In this document: positions 44,003 to 54,344 of the stretch, piece after piece | How the letters are laid out: the number at the start of each line of letters is the position of its first letter | How positions within the stretch are numbered: the stretch's first letter is position 1 | Assembly: GCF_021513135.1 (NCBI RefSeq) | Contig: NZ_CP090981.1 | Location: 1,674,001-1,738,000 of the forward strand | From: Vibrio sp. SS-MA-C1-2 | GTDB taxonomy: Bacteria > Pseudomonadota > Gammaproteobacteria > Enterobacterales > Vibrionaceae | Direction of reading: 5' to 3' | DNA: 64,000 nucleotides | Position numbers and translations under genes: made by a program | The notes under the pieces: generated by a model | What the model saw: only the letters and a program-made list of their open reading frames with translations | Database searches by the model: none | Told to the model about the DNA's origin: nothing

Positions 44003-45189
44003 TGAATAAGTGGACGATTGAGTTTGTTCTCTATGCAGTGTACATGATTTTTGGTGCAGCATGGGCAACAACAGGTTCTGTTATGCCAGAAATTATGGCT
44101 GATTTTCATGTTAATGTTTCTGACGCAGCATTAATGTCTAATGTTATTTTATGGGCCAAAATAGTTGGGTCTGTATGTACTGCTGTTTTAACCGCTAAGC
44201 TAGGCACCAAAAAATCTTATTTACTTGGTTGTATTCTGATTGGCATTTCAGTCTTTATTCCATTAACTAATAATTTTGAATTACTTTTAGTTATTCGATT
44301 CCTTGGTGGTTTGGGTGGTGCGATCTGTTTAGTTTCATTAGTTCCAACAGTGGCTCGTTTCTTTAATCAAAAAGACGCTTCTTCATTAAATAGTATCAAT
44401 TGTACATCAAATATCATCGGTACTATTATTGCTTTAACTCTAGCAGGTTATTTATCTACTCAGTTGGGAGGCTGGAAAAACTTGCTAGCGTTATATGGCT
44501 TGTTAACTCTTGCTCTTGGTATTATTTGGCTTTTTGCATTTAAAGATAATGAACAAGAGACAACGAATAAAGTTAAGTTATCATCAGAAGAAAAAAGAGA
44601 AGTAATTAAACAAGCTATTTTTAATCGAGTTGTTTGGGGAATGATTATTCAATATATTGGTGCAATGATCATGATGATCTTCATGTTTACTTTCTTGCCA
44701 TTGTATTATGCAAAGTATGCAAATCTTCCGCAAGACTCGTATGCGCATTTGAGTGGGACATTTAACCAAGTGGGTATCATGCTAGGAGCTTTTGTTGGCC
44801 CAATATTTAAGCAAAAAGGTTTTCATTATAAGGGTTGGTTATTTAAAACGAGTATCTTCATGGCAGTAACAACATTCATCATGTTGTTTGCTAAAAATGA
44901 CATCCTTATTCTGAGTTGTTCATTCTTAACTGGATTGGTGTTTGCAACGTGGTTTGCTTTTATCTTCTCTTTACCAAAAGAGTGTATTAAAAATGCAGAT
45001 ACCAAGGTAATTACTTACACTATGTCTGTTTTTTGGTTTTGTACTTTTCTTTTTGCAACCATAAATAGTCAACTTATTGCTTGGTCAATTGATAATAGTG
45101 GCAGCTTTACTATGGGCTTCTCTTATGTGTTCGCTCTTATGGTTATCTCACCAATACTTGCTATTATTATTTTCCCAAAAGAAAAGTAA
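44002..45189 (+). CDS. MFS transporter coupled to pepT
   Basis: 395 residues, about 12 membrane helices. MIFGAAWATTGSVMPEIMAD opens helix 1, and AKLGTKKSYLLGCILIG holds the loop 2-3 motif. Starts in the TAATG overlap with pepT, so it probably moves peptides, amino acids or a product of tripeptide breakdown; direction is unknown. It is intact, unlike the MFS gene at 32589. Confidence 0.85.
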   Translation: MNKWTIEFVLYAVYMIFGAAWATTGSVMPEIMADFHVNVSDAALMSNVILWAKIVGSVCTAVLTAKLGTKKSYLLGCILIGISVFIPLTNNFELLLVIRFLGGLGGAICLVSLVPTVARFFNQKDASSLNSINCTSNIIGTIIALTLAGYLSTQLGGWKNLLALYGLLTLALGIIWLFAFKDNEQETTNKVKLSSEEKREVIKQAIFNRVVWGMIIQYIGAMIMMIFMFTFLPLYYAKYANLPQDSYAHLSGTFNQVGIMLGAFVGPIFKQKGFHYKGWLFKTSIFMAVTTFIMLFAKNDILILSCSFLTGLVFATWFAFIFSLPKECIKNADTKVITYTMSVFWFCTFLFATINSQLIAWSIDNSGSFTMGFSYVFALMVISPILAIIIFPKEK

Positions 45190-45315
45190 TAATACCCTTT
45201 ATACTTGAAGTCCTAGGTTGTTGGTTGTATTGATTCGCCCCAATTATAGAGTACACCTATACTCATGGGGCCTAAAACTTGCCGCCTACTAGCAACGTCA
45301 ATTAATTTAGGTATA
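45190..45315 (+). repeat. ERIC-like repeat, full length
   Basis: AATACCCTTTATACTTGAAG, centre CCCCAATTATAGAG, end CAATTAATTTAGGTATA. It starts with the base after the MFS stop codon. With the hairpin at 45412 it accounts for the spacer 45190-45508; no gene is seen. Confidence 0.9.
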
Positions 45316-45411
45316 GATATTAAAGTTCTTCATTAATGAAGCGATTTGGGGAATTATTGTAAAGCAGTTACATTGAGTGAATAGGTTTAGGCAGGGTACA
45401 TCATGTAAATT

Positions 45412-45470
45412 CACCACACTTTCTTATGTTTATTCGCTTTGAAAAAGACGATAGGTAAGAAAATGTGGTG
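45412..45470. terminator. Long hairpin between MFS and exeM genes
   Basis: CACCACACTTTCTTA (45412-45426) pairs with TAAGAAAATGTGGTG (45456-45470), one mismatch, loop 29 bases. It lies 38 bases past the leftward exeM stop. No T-run follows, so its action as terminator is uncertain. Confidence 0.5.
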
Positions 45471-45508
45471 AGATATTGTTTAAGTCTTATTGGTGATTAT
45501 CGTGTTCT

Positions 45509-48274
45509 TTAACCCTTCTTTCGACGTAAAAACCCTAAACCTAATAATGTTAGTAAAGCACCGAAACCGAAAGAGCCACCGCTGCCATCATTTTCATTAA
45601 CAACGACTTTCGGTGTTAATGAATCAGGTTTAACGACATTGATATTGAGTGAGACTTCAGAGCCTTCAATTTTGCTACCATCAGAGCTATTGACCGCGTA
45701 GATAGAAACATCATTGTCACCTGTCGGTAGACCTTGAGCTTCTAGTTGTAAAAAGGTGACGTTAGATTCTGTAATCGGTGTTGTTGGAACGACACTCTCA
45801 TCATCTAATCGATCAAATTTCATCATCACTTTATCACCAACATTTAACTCAACCCCAGTTGGAACATTGTAAGGAATTTTAACAATATCCGAGCTCACTG
45901 GCAGCACAATATCGTTGTTATTTTCTGTTTCTGCATATTGATATTGTAGTGTAATCATCGCTGGATCGTGATCAGATGAACGGAATGCATCATCATGATA
46001 GAACTGATAAACACCATTGTCGTAATCCGTTGTGTAATCACCATCAATACCATTGCCTTTATACTCGGTATTGTAATCAAGCAATGGGGATTCAGATGAG
46101 TTAATATGCCAATCCGCAGCATCTAATAAACGATTTTCCAATGATGGAGTAATCAAGAGATGATCAAGTGAACCAATTTCATCGTTATATGAGTAACTCC
46201 AAGTAATATCACCCTCGTTAGCAAGATGTTCTATCGCATTAATATAACCATAACTTGATTGTACCGTTGCACCTGTATCGCCATATTTTTCAATATGATG
46301 AATAAAAGTGTTACGTGAAGTTGTTAAGGTTTTATTGGTTGGGTTATCGGTTAATACCAACATTGGATCTTCATAAGCATACGCATTGAAATCACCCAGT
46401 AAAATGCGATCATCACCGAGTTTTTCCATCTCATCGGCAAGTTGAACCGCAGCGGCAACACGGAAGTTTTCACAACTCCCTTGCTTATCTGTATCCGTTG
46501 GATCTTCATCCCAAGTTTCATTGTCTGAGAAATCAGTATCTTGCCAATCTTCCCAACAGGTAGAACCTTTCGATTTAAAATGGTTAACTGCAATGGTTAA
46601 GTATTTACCGGTCGAGTTGACGATAAATTCTGCGGCAACGCTGTCTCGCATGTAGTTATCACCGCTTTCAAGGACATTATCATCGCTATCTTTTACGACC
46701 TGATTATTGCTGTTTACTATCGTCGGGGCGTGTTGTTGTGGCATCGGAATAATATGACTATTTTTAATTGTCACTTTCGCTGGGCGATATAAGATACCTG
46801 AAGTGATCACGTCCGTTCCAATGGCATCTTCATTGTCTAAAATAGCATTACCATTGGTGTCAAAGCCGATGAATACATAGCGTTTACTTACCGCATCACT
46901 GTCTTCTTGACTGTCAGCGTCACTTTCGTCATAAGCGATATTTAATGAATCAACTAACTGAGCAATAGAGCCTTGTTCTCCAAAGCCATTATTTTCAATC
47001 TCCATTAAACCAATAATATCGGCATCTAAACCATGAATTGCAGCGGTAATTTTGGCTAATTGACGTTGATATTCAAAATCGCTATTGGCACCACGATCAT
47101 TACCTTGCAGGTTGGCGTCACCACCAAATGGCGAGTTAAATAGGTTTAATACATTCTGTGTTGCAACCTTAATCACAAATTTATTATCTGCAGTTGGGTC
47201 ACTATTAATCTCTGGCGCTGATGTACGTGGTGTATTTTTAATGACATTGTTAGTATCAATATAATAAGCCTCATCATTAGGTACATATAGACGATAGTCA
47301 CCGTAAGCTAAACTAATAACACCTTGTAACCCGACGATACTGTCATTAATTCGAATGGCATTTTCTGTGGCACCCACATACCCTGAATTTTGTGGGTTAA
47401 AGGAAGGGTAGTAATCAATCATATCGGCTTCTGTGTTGCTATTATCGGCAAAAATGATCAATCTAAAATCATCATTCTCATCCATTGCTGCAAATGCTTG
47501 ATCACTACCAGCGACGAATCGCTGATTTGGTTGAACATTGGGTCGTTTATAAGCGAGCGACATATTTTCACTGAAGTTATCAAAATCAAACATATATGGT
47601 CGTGATACACGCATGTCTTGATCGCCATCTTCAGATGGGTTGATATCTTCTGGCAATTTAACCAACATACCATCATAACGCTGCAGCATGGTAGAGAAAG
47701 AGCCGTTATCAGAGGTTAACATTTCTAGATCAACTGCTGCTGCTGGCTCGTTACCGGCTGAATCAATAGTGACAGAAGTAACAGATGTTAATTGAGTCAT
47801 TCCGTAAGACTCTTTAACAATACCTTCAACTGTGACGAAATCTCCAGCTTCGACTGCTTCATTTGATTCTACGAATAAGCCATCAGAGCTCAGTGGATCA
47901 TTATCATTATCATAAAGATAAAACCCTTTTACTTTACTGGTAAAGACTGCGCTTACTTGTGCTGTAACAGAAATTGTTTCACCATTAAGATCTGAACCAC
48001 TCCCATCATTACCTTGAATTTCAGAAATAGTTGCTGGTGTTGCGGGAATCGGCGCATCAGCTAAATCAGGACGACCTAAACCATCGATGTTGCCATCAGG
48101 TAGGACTTCCCAATCTCCTGAGTTAAATGTACTGCTTTGAATCGAGGTACGTCTTTCTTTACCATAGAAATCCTGAATATCACCATTTTCGCCTTTATAA
48201 AGGGTAAAAGCGCTACTGTTTGCAGTAAAAAAGAGAGACGAAATGGCCAAAGCAACTATTTTTTTAGTTGGCAT
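45509..48274 (-). CDS. ExeM/NucH-family extracellular endonuclease with GlyGly-CTERM anchor
   Basis: About 921 residues from ATG 48274 (MPTKKIVALAISSLFFTANS), preceded by AAGGA; a frame opening at 48316 is less likely. Signal peptide, then an OB-like domain (ATISEIQGNDGSGSDLNGET, ...AVFTSKVKGFYLYDNDND), then an endonuclease/exonuclease/phosphatase domain (ATQNVLNLFN, DIIGLMEIENNGF, VNHFKSKGS, LLGDFNAYAYEDP, SSDHDPAMI). The C-terminus is GGSFGFGALLTLLGLGFLRR plus KKG, a GlyGly-CTERM sorting signal read by rhombosortase after type II secretion. It degrades extracellular DNA for nutrition or biofilm turnover. Confidence 0.95.
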   Translation of the reverse strand: MPTKKIVALAISSLFFTANSSAFTLYKGENGDIQDFYGKERRTSIQSSTFNSGDWEVLPDGNIDGLGRPDLADAPIPATPATISEIQGNDGSGSDLNGETISVTAQVSAVFTSKVKGFYLYDNDNDPLSSDGLFVESNEAVEAGDFVTVEGIVKESYGMTQLTSVTSVTIDSAGNEPAAAVDLEMLTSDNGSFSTMLQRYDGMLVKLPEDINPSEDGDQDMRVSRPYMFDFDNFSENMSLAYKRPNVQPNQRFVAGSDQAFAAMDENDDFRLIIFADNSNTEADMIDYYPSFNPQNSGYVGATENAIRINDSIVGLQGVISLAYGDYRLYVPNDEAYYIDTNNVIKNTPRTSAPEINSDPTADNKFVIKVATQNVLNLFNSPFGGDANLQGNDRGANSDFEYQRQLAKITAAIHGLDADIIGLMEIENNGFGEQGSIAQLVDSLNIAYDESDADSQEDSDAVSKRYVFIGFDTNGNAILDNEDAIGTDVITSGILYRPAKVTIKNSHIIPMPQQHAPTIVNSNNQVVKDSDDNVLESGDNYMRDSVAAEFIVNSTGKYLTIAVNHFKSKGSTCWEDWQDTDFSDNETWDEDPTDTDKQGSCENFRVAAAVQLADEMEKLGDDRILLGDFNAYAYEDPMLVLTDNPTNKTLTTSRNTFIHHIEKYGDTGATVQSSYGYINAIEHLANEGDITWSYSYNDEIGSLDHLLITPSLENRLLDAADWHINSSESPLLDYNTEYKGNGIDGDYTTDYDNGVYQFYHDDAFRSSDHDPAMITLQYQYAETENNNDIVLPVSSDIVKIPYNVPTGVELNVGDKVMMKFDRLDDESVVPTTPITESNVTFLQLEAQGLPTGDNDVSIYAVNSSDGSKIEGSEVSLNINVVKPDSLTPKVVVNENDGSGGSFGFGALLTLLGLGFLRRKKG

Positions 48275-48483
48275 ATGTAATCCTTTATTATTGTTTACAT
48301 AACTGATAATTTTCAATAAAAATGACCCTAAGTATATAAAAAGGATGAATATGCAATAACTTGATTAGATCTGAAAAATGATCCCGATTACAAGATAATA
48401 ATTTAAAGTTTGGTAATTACGATAGGGATCAACTATTTTAGATACTAAATTATGATTTTACTTTAAATGAAAAAGGCAGTTAG

Positions 48484-49176
48484 ATGAGTCAAAATATTTT
48501 AATTACAGGTGCTAACCGTGGGATCGGATTCGAATTTGTAAAACAGTACCTTTATCAACAAGATAGAATAATTGCTTGCTGTCGTCACCCTGAGTCGGCG
48601 ATTGAACTACAAGAGTTGTCAAAACAACACCCAAATCGTATAGAGATCATTGAACTCGATGTCAGTAATATCTCCCAGATAAATCAATTGTCTGAAAATT
48701 TAGGTGAACGTACATTAGATTTAGTGATCTGTAATGCAGGGATGTATGGGCCAAAAGGCATTCCTCTAGGAGAAATCACTGATGAAGGTTTTCAAGAGGT
48801 GATGTCTATTAATGTATTAGCCCCGTTATTATTGATTCAAGCTTTAAAGCCTAAATTAACCACCAACAGTAAAGTTGCGATTATCTCGTCAATCATGGGC
48901 TCGATGGCTAAAAATCAAGCCGGTGGAGAATATATTTACCGAGCTTCAAAAGCAGCAGTAAACTCTATTGGTACCGGTTTATCATTAGATTTAGCGGGCG
49001 ATGGTGTCGCTGTTATGATGCTACATCCTGGCTGGGTAAAAACAGACATGGGTGGAGATCGCGCCGATATCACCGTCAATGAGTCTGTTACTGGATTAAA
49101 AAAAGTCATTACTGAGTTTAAATTTTCTCAATCGGGTGAATTTAGAAATTATGATGGGGCGCTGTTGCCGTGGTAG
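48484..49176 (+). CDS. Short-chain dehydrogenase/reductase (C-factor-like)
   Basis: 230 residues. NAD(P) loop ITGANRGIG, LDVSN, CNAGMYGP, catalytic Ser in IISSIMGSM and YIYRASK (YxxxK). HPGWVKTDMGG is typical of the C-factor/sniffer group of SDRs. A cytoplasmic oxidoreductase of unknown substrate. AAGGCAG precedes the ATG. It is divergent from exeM and may be separate from the TRAP genes that follow. Confidence 0.88.
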   Translation: MSQNILITGANRGIGFEFVKQYLYQQDRIIACCRHPESAIELQELSKQHPNRIEIIELDVSNISQINQLSENLGERTLDLVICNAGMYGPKGIPLGEITDEGFQEVMSINVLAPLLLIQALKPKLTTNSKVAIISSIMGSMAKNQAGGEYIYRASKAAVNSIGTGLSLDLAGDGVAVMMLHPGWVKTDMGGDRADITVNESVTGLKKVITEFKFSQSGEFRNYDGALLPW

Positions 49177-49328
49177 GTGATTAATTGGATATTGTTTAAG
49201 CAAAGATCAATTAAATTCATAAATATGAGTTCATATTCCCAAATATAAGAAATAATAGTAGGAGTGCAATACAAATAAAATTACAATATTGAACTTTATA
49301 TTTCAAATGAGTTTTAACAGGGTTAAGG

Positions 49329-50312
49329 ATGTTTAAAAAGATAAAAAAGGCTGTTACAGCAATCGCTTTGGTGACAATATTTGCTGCAAATGCTCAAGCA
49401 CAAACATTAATCTTTTCTGATGAAGGTGTACCTAACGATCCTCATATTAAAGGAATGCAAGTCTTTGGGGATGAATTAGCTAAACTGACTGATGGGGATA
49501 TGGATGTTAAAGTTTATCACTCTGCTCAGCTAATGAATAAAATTAGTGCATTGACGGCAATCCGTCGTGGGCGTGGTGTTGATATTATTTACACCAGTCC
49601 AACTTGGCTTTCTGAGTATGTTCCTTATATGTCCATGTTTGCGTCTTCTTATCTTTTTAATGATTACGAGCATATGACGAAAGTATTAAATGGTCCGATT
49701 GGTCAGCAAATCTTTGATGATATTGCCGCTAAAACCGGTATTCGTCCATTGGCTGCTTTTTACTATGGTACTCGTCAGCTAAACCTACGTTCGGATCAAA
49801 AAATTGACACGCCTGCGGATCTGCAAGGTGTAAAATTGCGTATGCCTAATTCGAAGTCTTGGATGGAGATGGCGAAGTCTCTGGGTGCAAATCCAACACC
49901 ATTAGCGTTTCCAGAGGTCTATATGGGGCTAAAAACCGGGGCGATTGATGGTCAAGATAACCCATTACCAACCGATAAAAATGCCAAGTTTTACGAAGTC
50001 ACTCAATCTATCGTATTAACCGATCATTTTATTGACCCATTTTTCCCTTCAATGAATGAAAGAAAATGGCAAGCCCTGTCTGATGAGAAGAAAGCTGCGA
50101 TCCTTTCTGCTTTAGAAATCGCAAGAAAATATGTTGATAACGAAGTCTTAACGCAAGAGAAAGAATTAGTCGATTTCTTTAAGTCTCAAGGTTTGAGTGT
50201 TTATGCGCCAAACAAAGCGGCTTTTATTGACTATGCCCGTGACTATTATAAAAACTCTCCATCTTCTAAAGATTGGAATATGGCGCTATATGACCAAATT
50301 ACGGCAAAGTAA
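49329..50312 (+). CDS. TRAP transporter substrate-binding protein, DctP family
   Basis: 327 residues. Signal peptide to NAQAQT. IFSDEGVPNDPHIKGMQVFG, IDTPADLQGVKLRMPNSKSW (ligand-carboxylate Arg region) and AIDGQDNPLP are DctP hallmarks. It binds an organic acid in the periplasm. First gene of a P-Q-M importer operon. Confidence 0.93.
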   Translation: MFKKIKKAVTAIALVTIFAANAQAQTLIFSDEGVPNDPHIKGMQVFGDELAKLTDGDMDVKVYHSAQLMNKISALTAIRRGRGVDIIYTSPTWLSEYVPYMSMFASSYLFNDYEHMTKVLNGPIGQQIFDDIAAKTGIRPLAAFYYGTRQLNLRSDQKIDTPADLQGVKLRMPNSKSWMEMAKSLGANPTPLAFPEVYMGLKTGAIDGQDNPLPTDKNAKFYEVTQSIVLTDHFIDPFFPSMNERKWQALSDEKKAAILSALEIARKYVDNEVLTQEKELVDFFKSQGLSVYAPNKAAFIDYARDYYKNSPSSKDWNMALYDQITAK

Positions 50313-50360
50313 TCCCTAGGTTATTTTAATCACGCGCTATTCAATTAATATCTAAAGTAA

Positions 50361-50412
50361 CTAACCCTAGTAACTCCGCCTATCTATTGTTGGTAGGGTT
50401 GGTCTTTTTCTG
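50361..50412 (+). terminator. Attenuator-like hairpin between dctP and dctQ type genes
   Basis: CTAACCCTA (50361-50369) pairs with TAGGGTTGG (50394-50402), followed by TCTTTTTC. A partial terminator here would leave more binding protein than permease, as often seen in TRAP operons. Confidence 0.6.
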
Positions 50413-50420
50413 AGAATCTA

Positions 50421-50906
50421 ATGTTTCTGAATGCCCTTTTAAAGAAAAGTCTAAACATCATAGAAGTCTATATTCCTTCTGTCGCGTTTATTATTCTGTT
50501 TATTACCTTTATTATCCAAATTTTTTATCGCTACTTTATCGGACAGCCTTTAATTTGGCCGATGGAAGTGACGCTTATTTGTTTTCTTGTCATTACTTTG
50601 TTGGGAGCATGTTACGCGCTGAGAGATAAAGATCATGTGGTCTTTAGCTCCTTATATGATGGCTATTCTCCTCGATGGCAATGGGTATCTAAAATCGCGG
50701 GTAATTTAATGATGATTATCGCGTTTGGGGTGTCATTATCGCCAACTTATGAGTTTATCAGTTTTATGGACTTTCAAAAAACCACGGCTTTAAGCATTCG
50801 GTTTGACTATATCTACATGACTTACATGGTGTTTGCAATTATTGTGATTGGCCGTTTAAGCTATAACACCTATCAATTGATTTTTAACAAGGAAGCCCAA
50901 TCATGA
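50421..50906 (+). CDS. TRAP transporter small permease, DctQ family
   Basis: 161 residues with four membrane helices (VAFIILFITFIIQIFYRYFI first). LIWPMEVTLICFLVITLLGA is the typical helix 2 region. Stop overlaps the DctM start. Confidence 0.92.
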   Translation: MFLNALLKKSLNIIEVYIPSVAFIILFITFIIQIFYRYFIGQPLIWPMEVTLICFLVITLLGACYALRDKDHVVFSSLYDGYSPRWQWVSKIAGNLMMIIAFGVSLSPTYEFISFMDFQKTTALSIRFDYIYMTYMVFAIIVIGRLSYNTYQLIFNKEAQS

Positions 50907-52186
50907 CCATCGGATTGATGACATTTCTTATCTGCTTTGGCTTGATTTTTATTTTAAGGTTGCCGATTTCTCTTGGAATGATCACGGCAACACTGTTCTA
51001 TCTATTGGCCGCTGGTTTAGATGTTTCAATGGCAGCGGATCAAATTCTCTCAAATCTAATGTCGCAATATCTATTAATTGCGGTTCCTCTGTTTGTTTTT
51101 ACCGCTAAAATTATGAATAGCGGTGTAGTGACGGAGAAAATATTTGATTTTGCTTCAGCATTAATTGGTAAGCGACGGGGTGGAATGGGGCACGTCAATG
51201 TTTTAGCTTCGATTATCTTTTCTGGCATGACGGGGTCGGCAGTCGCTGATGCATCGGGTCTTGGCGCCATGGAAATTAAAGCGATGAGAAAAGCCGGCTA
51301 TGATGATGGCTTTAGTTGTGCGATTACGGCAGCATCTTCGACGATTGGACCTATCTTTCCGCCAAGCATTCCTATGATCCTCTATGCGATGCTCTCCGGT
51401 GCATCGATTGGTCAGCTATTTATTGGTGGCATGATCCCGGGAATTTTATTGGGTATCGCCATGATGATTTATATCAGTTATATCTCAAAAAAGCGCAATT
51501 ACCCTTTAGGTAAATCTTATACTTTGCAACAATTTTTGCAGATGACATGGAGCGCATTGCCTGCACTGTTTACTGTGGTTGTGTTGTTAGGTGGCATTTA
51601 TAGTGGAATTGTCACCCCAACAGAAGCGGCTGCATTGGCGGCTTTCTATGCCTTATTGATTTCATTTTTTGTTTATCGTTGTCTGTCGTTAAAAGCGCTG
51701 TGGTTGATTGTTCAAGATACAGTAAAAACCACGGGGATCTTGATGAGTATTGTTGCTGCGGCTTATGCATTCTCATATGTCGTGGCAATGGAAAATATTC
51801 CTGCATTAGTCGGTGAGCACCTGTTAACTATCACAGATAACCCCTTTTTATTGTTGCTATTAATTAACCTTGTCTTTCTGGTATTGGGGATGTTTTTAGA
51901 TACCACGGTGATTTTATTGGTCTTTATTCCGATGGTCTTGCCCGTTGTCGATGGTATGGGGATTGATTTAGTTCATTTTGGTGTGATGGTGGTGATGAAT
52001 ATGATGATTGGTTTATCGACGCCACCCTTTGGTATGCTGTTATTTGTAGTTTCAGGAATATCAAAAACGAAATTGAATGTGATAATTAAAGAAATATTCC
52101 CGATGTTTATTGCCATGTTAATTGTGCTGTTTATGGTGACGTATATTCCACAGCTAACACTTTTTCTACCTAGTTTACTAGGGTAG
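50903..52186 (+). CDS. TRAP transporter large permease, DctM family
   Basis: 427 residues, about 12 helices. GGMGHVNVLASIIFSGMTGS, GLGAMEIKAMRKAGYDDGFS and GPIFPPSIPMILYA are strongly conserved in DctM. Forms the sodium-coupled transport channel. ATGA overlap with the DctQ gene; terminator follows. Confidence 0.95.
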   Translation: MTIGLMTFLICFGLIFILRLPISLGMITATLFYLLAAGLDVSMAADQILSNLMSQYLLIAVPLFVFTAKIMNSGVVTEKIFDFASALIGKRRGGMGHVNVLASIIFSGMTGSAVADASGLGAMEIKAMRKAGYDDGFSCAITAASSTIGPIFPPSIPMILYAMLSGASIGQLFIGGMIPGILLGIAMMIYISYISKKRNYPLGKSYTLQQFLQMTWSALPALFTVVVLLGGIYSGIVTPTEAAALAAFYALLISFFVYRCLSLKALWLIVQDTVKTTGILMSIVAAAYAFSYVVAMENIPALVGEHLLTITDNPFLLLLLINLVFLVLGMFLDTTVILLVFIPMVLPVVDGMGIDLVHFGVMVVMNMMIGLSTPPFGMLLFVVSGISKTKLNVIIKEIFPMFIAMLIVLFMVTYIPQLTLFLPSLLG

Positions 52187-52199
52187 GGTTTAAAGGTAA

Positions 52200-52233
52200 G
52201 AGCATATTATTTTTAATATGCTCTCATTTTTAT
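52200..52233 (+). terminator. Terminator of the TRAP operon
   Basis: GAGCATATTA-TTTT-TAATATGCTC followed by TCATTTTTATC, 14 bases after the DctM stop. Confidence 0.85.
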
Positions 52234-52310
52234 CGAAGGGTAAGATAATGTGTAATAATAGATAGTATTGTATTATGACGCTATCTTATATTTTCTTTCT
52301 GGCCGTCCAA

Positions 52311-52436
52311 TATACCCTTCATACTTGAAGTCGCTAGGTTGTTGGCTGTATTCGTTCGCCCCATCATATAGACGATCTATACTTATGAGGCTTCGTTTAC
52401 TTGCCGCCTACTCGTACTCCAATTACTTTAGCTATA
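52311..52436 (+). repeat. ERIC-like repeat, full length
   Basis: TATACCCTTCATACTTGAAG to CCAATTACTTTAGCTATA. Its right end is 1 base from the stop codon of the leftward TRAP permease gene. Confidence 0.92.
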
Positions 52437-52437
52437 T

Positions 52438-54222
52438 TTAACTCAAACTCCCAACAGGTAGCATAAATATCACTAATCCACCAATAAGTAGGGCTGCAAG
52501 TGGACGCCATTTACTTGGATTATTCCCCGTTAAGGCATAGCTGATTAACCAAAGACCTACACCAATCTTGATTGCGGCAATCAGCGCAAAAAATGGCTCT
52601 GTCGTTAATTTGATCAGTGAAGGGTTTGCGACCATGGCAAGTGGCACAATGTACAACCCTAATCCTAACCTCATTGCTCGCATTGCAACTTGTAACCAAG
52701 GGGCATTAGCCATACTCGATGCGATAAAGACCGTCCCACAAACAGGTGGGGTAATGGTTGAAAGTAAAGCATACCAAAAGACAAAAAGATGCGAATAGAG
52801 TGGAGGTAATCCCAATGTCTCAAGCGCAGGACCTGCCACTGAAATGCAGATTGCATAGGCAGCGGTTGTCGGAACTTCCATCCCTAAAATTAAACAAGCA
52901 AGTGCAGTCAGCAGTAAGGCAATCCATAAGTTTCCGCCTGAAAAAGAGAGAATCATTGAGGTAATTTTAACCCCAAGCCCTGTCAGATTGAGAACGCCAA
53001 TAATTAAGCCAGCGCAGATAATAATTGAAGCGACGGTACTTATCTGTTTTGCGGAGTTAATAATAGCTTGTTGGTACTTCTCTAAAATATTTTCAAATGA
53101 GTCTAAACCATTGCGATTTGCGATTAGCATTACCGCTGTGACAGCAATGGCTGCAGTTGCACCTACTTGAGCGGTATAAGTCGTACAAAATAGAATGACT
53201 AATAGCGTGGCAAATGGCAAGAAGAAGAAGCTTGAAAGACGAAAGACGAGGTACCAAGTTGGTAGTTGATCTTTGGCAATCCCTTTTAGATTATAACGTT
53301 TAGCAAAGTGGTCAACACCGACCCAAGTACAGAAGAAAAACAGCAGGGCTGGTAAGATTGCCGCTTCCATTATTTCGACGTAACTAACACGTAACAGTTC
53401 AACCATTAAAAATGCGCCAGCTCCCATTAAAGGTGGCATGATTTGTCCACCTGTAGAGGCAACCGCTTCGACTGCGGCAGCAAAAGAGGGCGGATAACCC
53501 AATCGCTTCATTGCTGGTAACGTAATTGCACCTGTAGAGGCAACATTGGCAGAGGCAGAACCTGAGATTGACCCAAAAAATGCTGAAGATAATATCGAGA
53601 CTTTCGCTGAGCCTGCTCGATATTTTCCAGCTAATTTGACAGCAAGATTCATAAAGGCATTGCCACCTTCACCTGCACTCACAAAGGCACCTAAAATAAT
53701 AAAGACAGAGATAACGCTGACACTAATGCCTGTTAATGATCCCCAAAGTCCACCTTCTGTAATGACTAGCGTCCCTAGAAAGGTGTCTAATGGAATGCCA
53801 GCGTGAGAAAACTGGCTCGGTAACAAGTCACCAAATAAGCCATAAGCAATGCAGATAGCCGCAACTAAAGGGAGGGCTAATTTTACCTGTCTTCTTGCCA
53901 TCTCAAGGACAATAAGAATTAAACCTACTCCCCAGAAGTATTGTGCTTCAGTTTCTAATGATCCGTATTGATCGAGGAGATCTTCATGGGAGTATGCAAT
54001 CCAAAAACATATAGCTACGCCGATAAAGGTTAATAATGTGCCACTAATCGCTTGAAATCGGCTCTTTTTACCTATAATAAAGACCCAAGGTAACGCTAGA
54101 GCTAAATGGAGTGGGCGTGTAACAAGGTTTGGGTAGAGGCTAGAAAAGACTAACCATAAATGAAATGCAACCGAAACGATTGCCAACAGTAATATGGTAC
54201 CGTGAGATATTTTTTTATTCAT
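52438..54222 (-). CDS. TRAP transporter fused permease (DctQM) of the TAXI type
   Basis: 594 residues with about 16 helices: a small Q-like N-terminal part (residues 1-130) fused to an M-like part with GKYRAGSAKVSILSSAFFGS, TGAITLPAMKRLGYPP, STGGQIMPPLMGAGAF and LILGMEVPTTAAYAI. Fused permeases of this type work with TAXI binding proteins, and one is encoded just upstream. A hairpin and an ERIC-like repeat lie between the two genes. Confidence 0.93.
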   Translation of the reverse strand: MNKKISHGTILLLAIVSVAFHLWLVFSSLYPNLVTRPLHLALALPWVFIIGKKSRFQAISGTLLTFIGVAICFWIAYSHEDLLDQYGSLETEAQYFWGVGLILIVLEMARRQVKLALPLVAAICIAYGLFGDLLPSQFSHAGIPLDTFLGTLVITEGGLWGSLTGISVSVISVFIILGAFVSAGEGGNAFMNLAVKLAGKYRAGSAKVSILSSAFFGSISGSASANVASTGAITLPAMKRLGYPPSFAAAVEAVASTGGQIMPPLMGAGAFLMVELLRVSYVEIMEAAILPALLFFFCTWVGVDHFAKRYNLKGIAKDQLPTWYLVFRLSSFFFLPFATLLVILFCTTYTAQVGATAAIAVTAVMLIANRNGLDSFENILEKYQQAIINSAKQISTVASIIICAGLIIGVLNLTGLGVKITSMILSFSGGNLWIALLLTALACLILGMEVPTTAAYAICISVAGPALETLGLPPLYSHLFVFWYALLSTITPPVCGTVFIASSMANAPWLQVAMRAMRLGLGLYIVPLAMVANPSLIKLTTEPFFALIAAIKIGVGLWLISYALTGNNPSKWRPLAALLIGGLVIFMLPVGSLS

Positions 54223-54254
54223 ATTATTTTTTATTATTCAGATATTAATAGAAA

Positions 54255-54287
54255 GGAATAGAGTGAGTTGATATCTGACTCTATTCC
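54255..54287 (-). terminator. Hairpin between TAXI gene and fused permease gene
   Basis: GGAATAGAGT (54255-54264) and ACTCTATTCC (54278-54287) pair perfectly. Minus-strand sequence after the stem is TTTCTATTAATATC, so partial termination before the permease gene is possible. Confidence 0.55.
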
Positions 54288-54344
54288 TTGACGCTGATGA
54301 CTTGAATTGTGTCTTGCTCTAACTGACTGTAAATTAAAACCAAT

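Noticed and set aside
45509-45600. Rhombosortase gene expected with the GlyGly-CTERM nuclease
   Set aside because: No rhomboid-like protease is encoded in the window; it is probably elsewhere in the genome.
53546-53806. Plus-strand frame of 86 codons
   Set aside because: Antisense to the conserved core of the fused TRAP permease.
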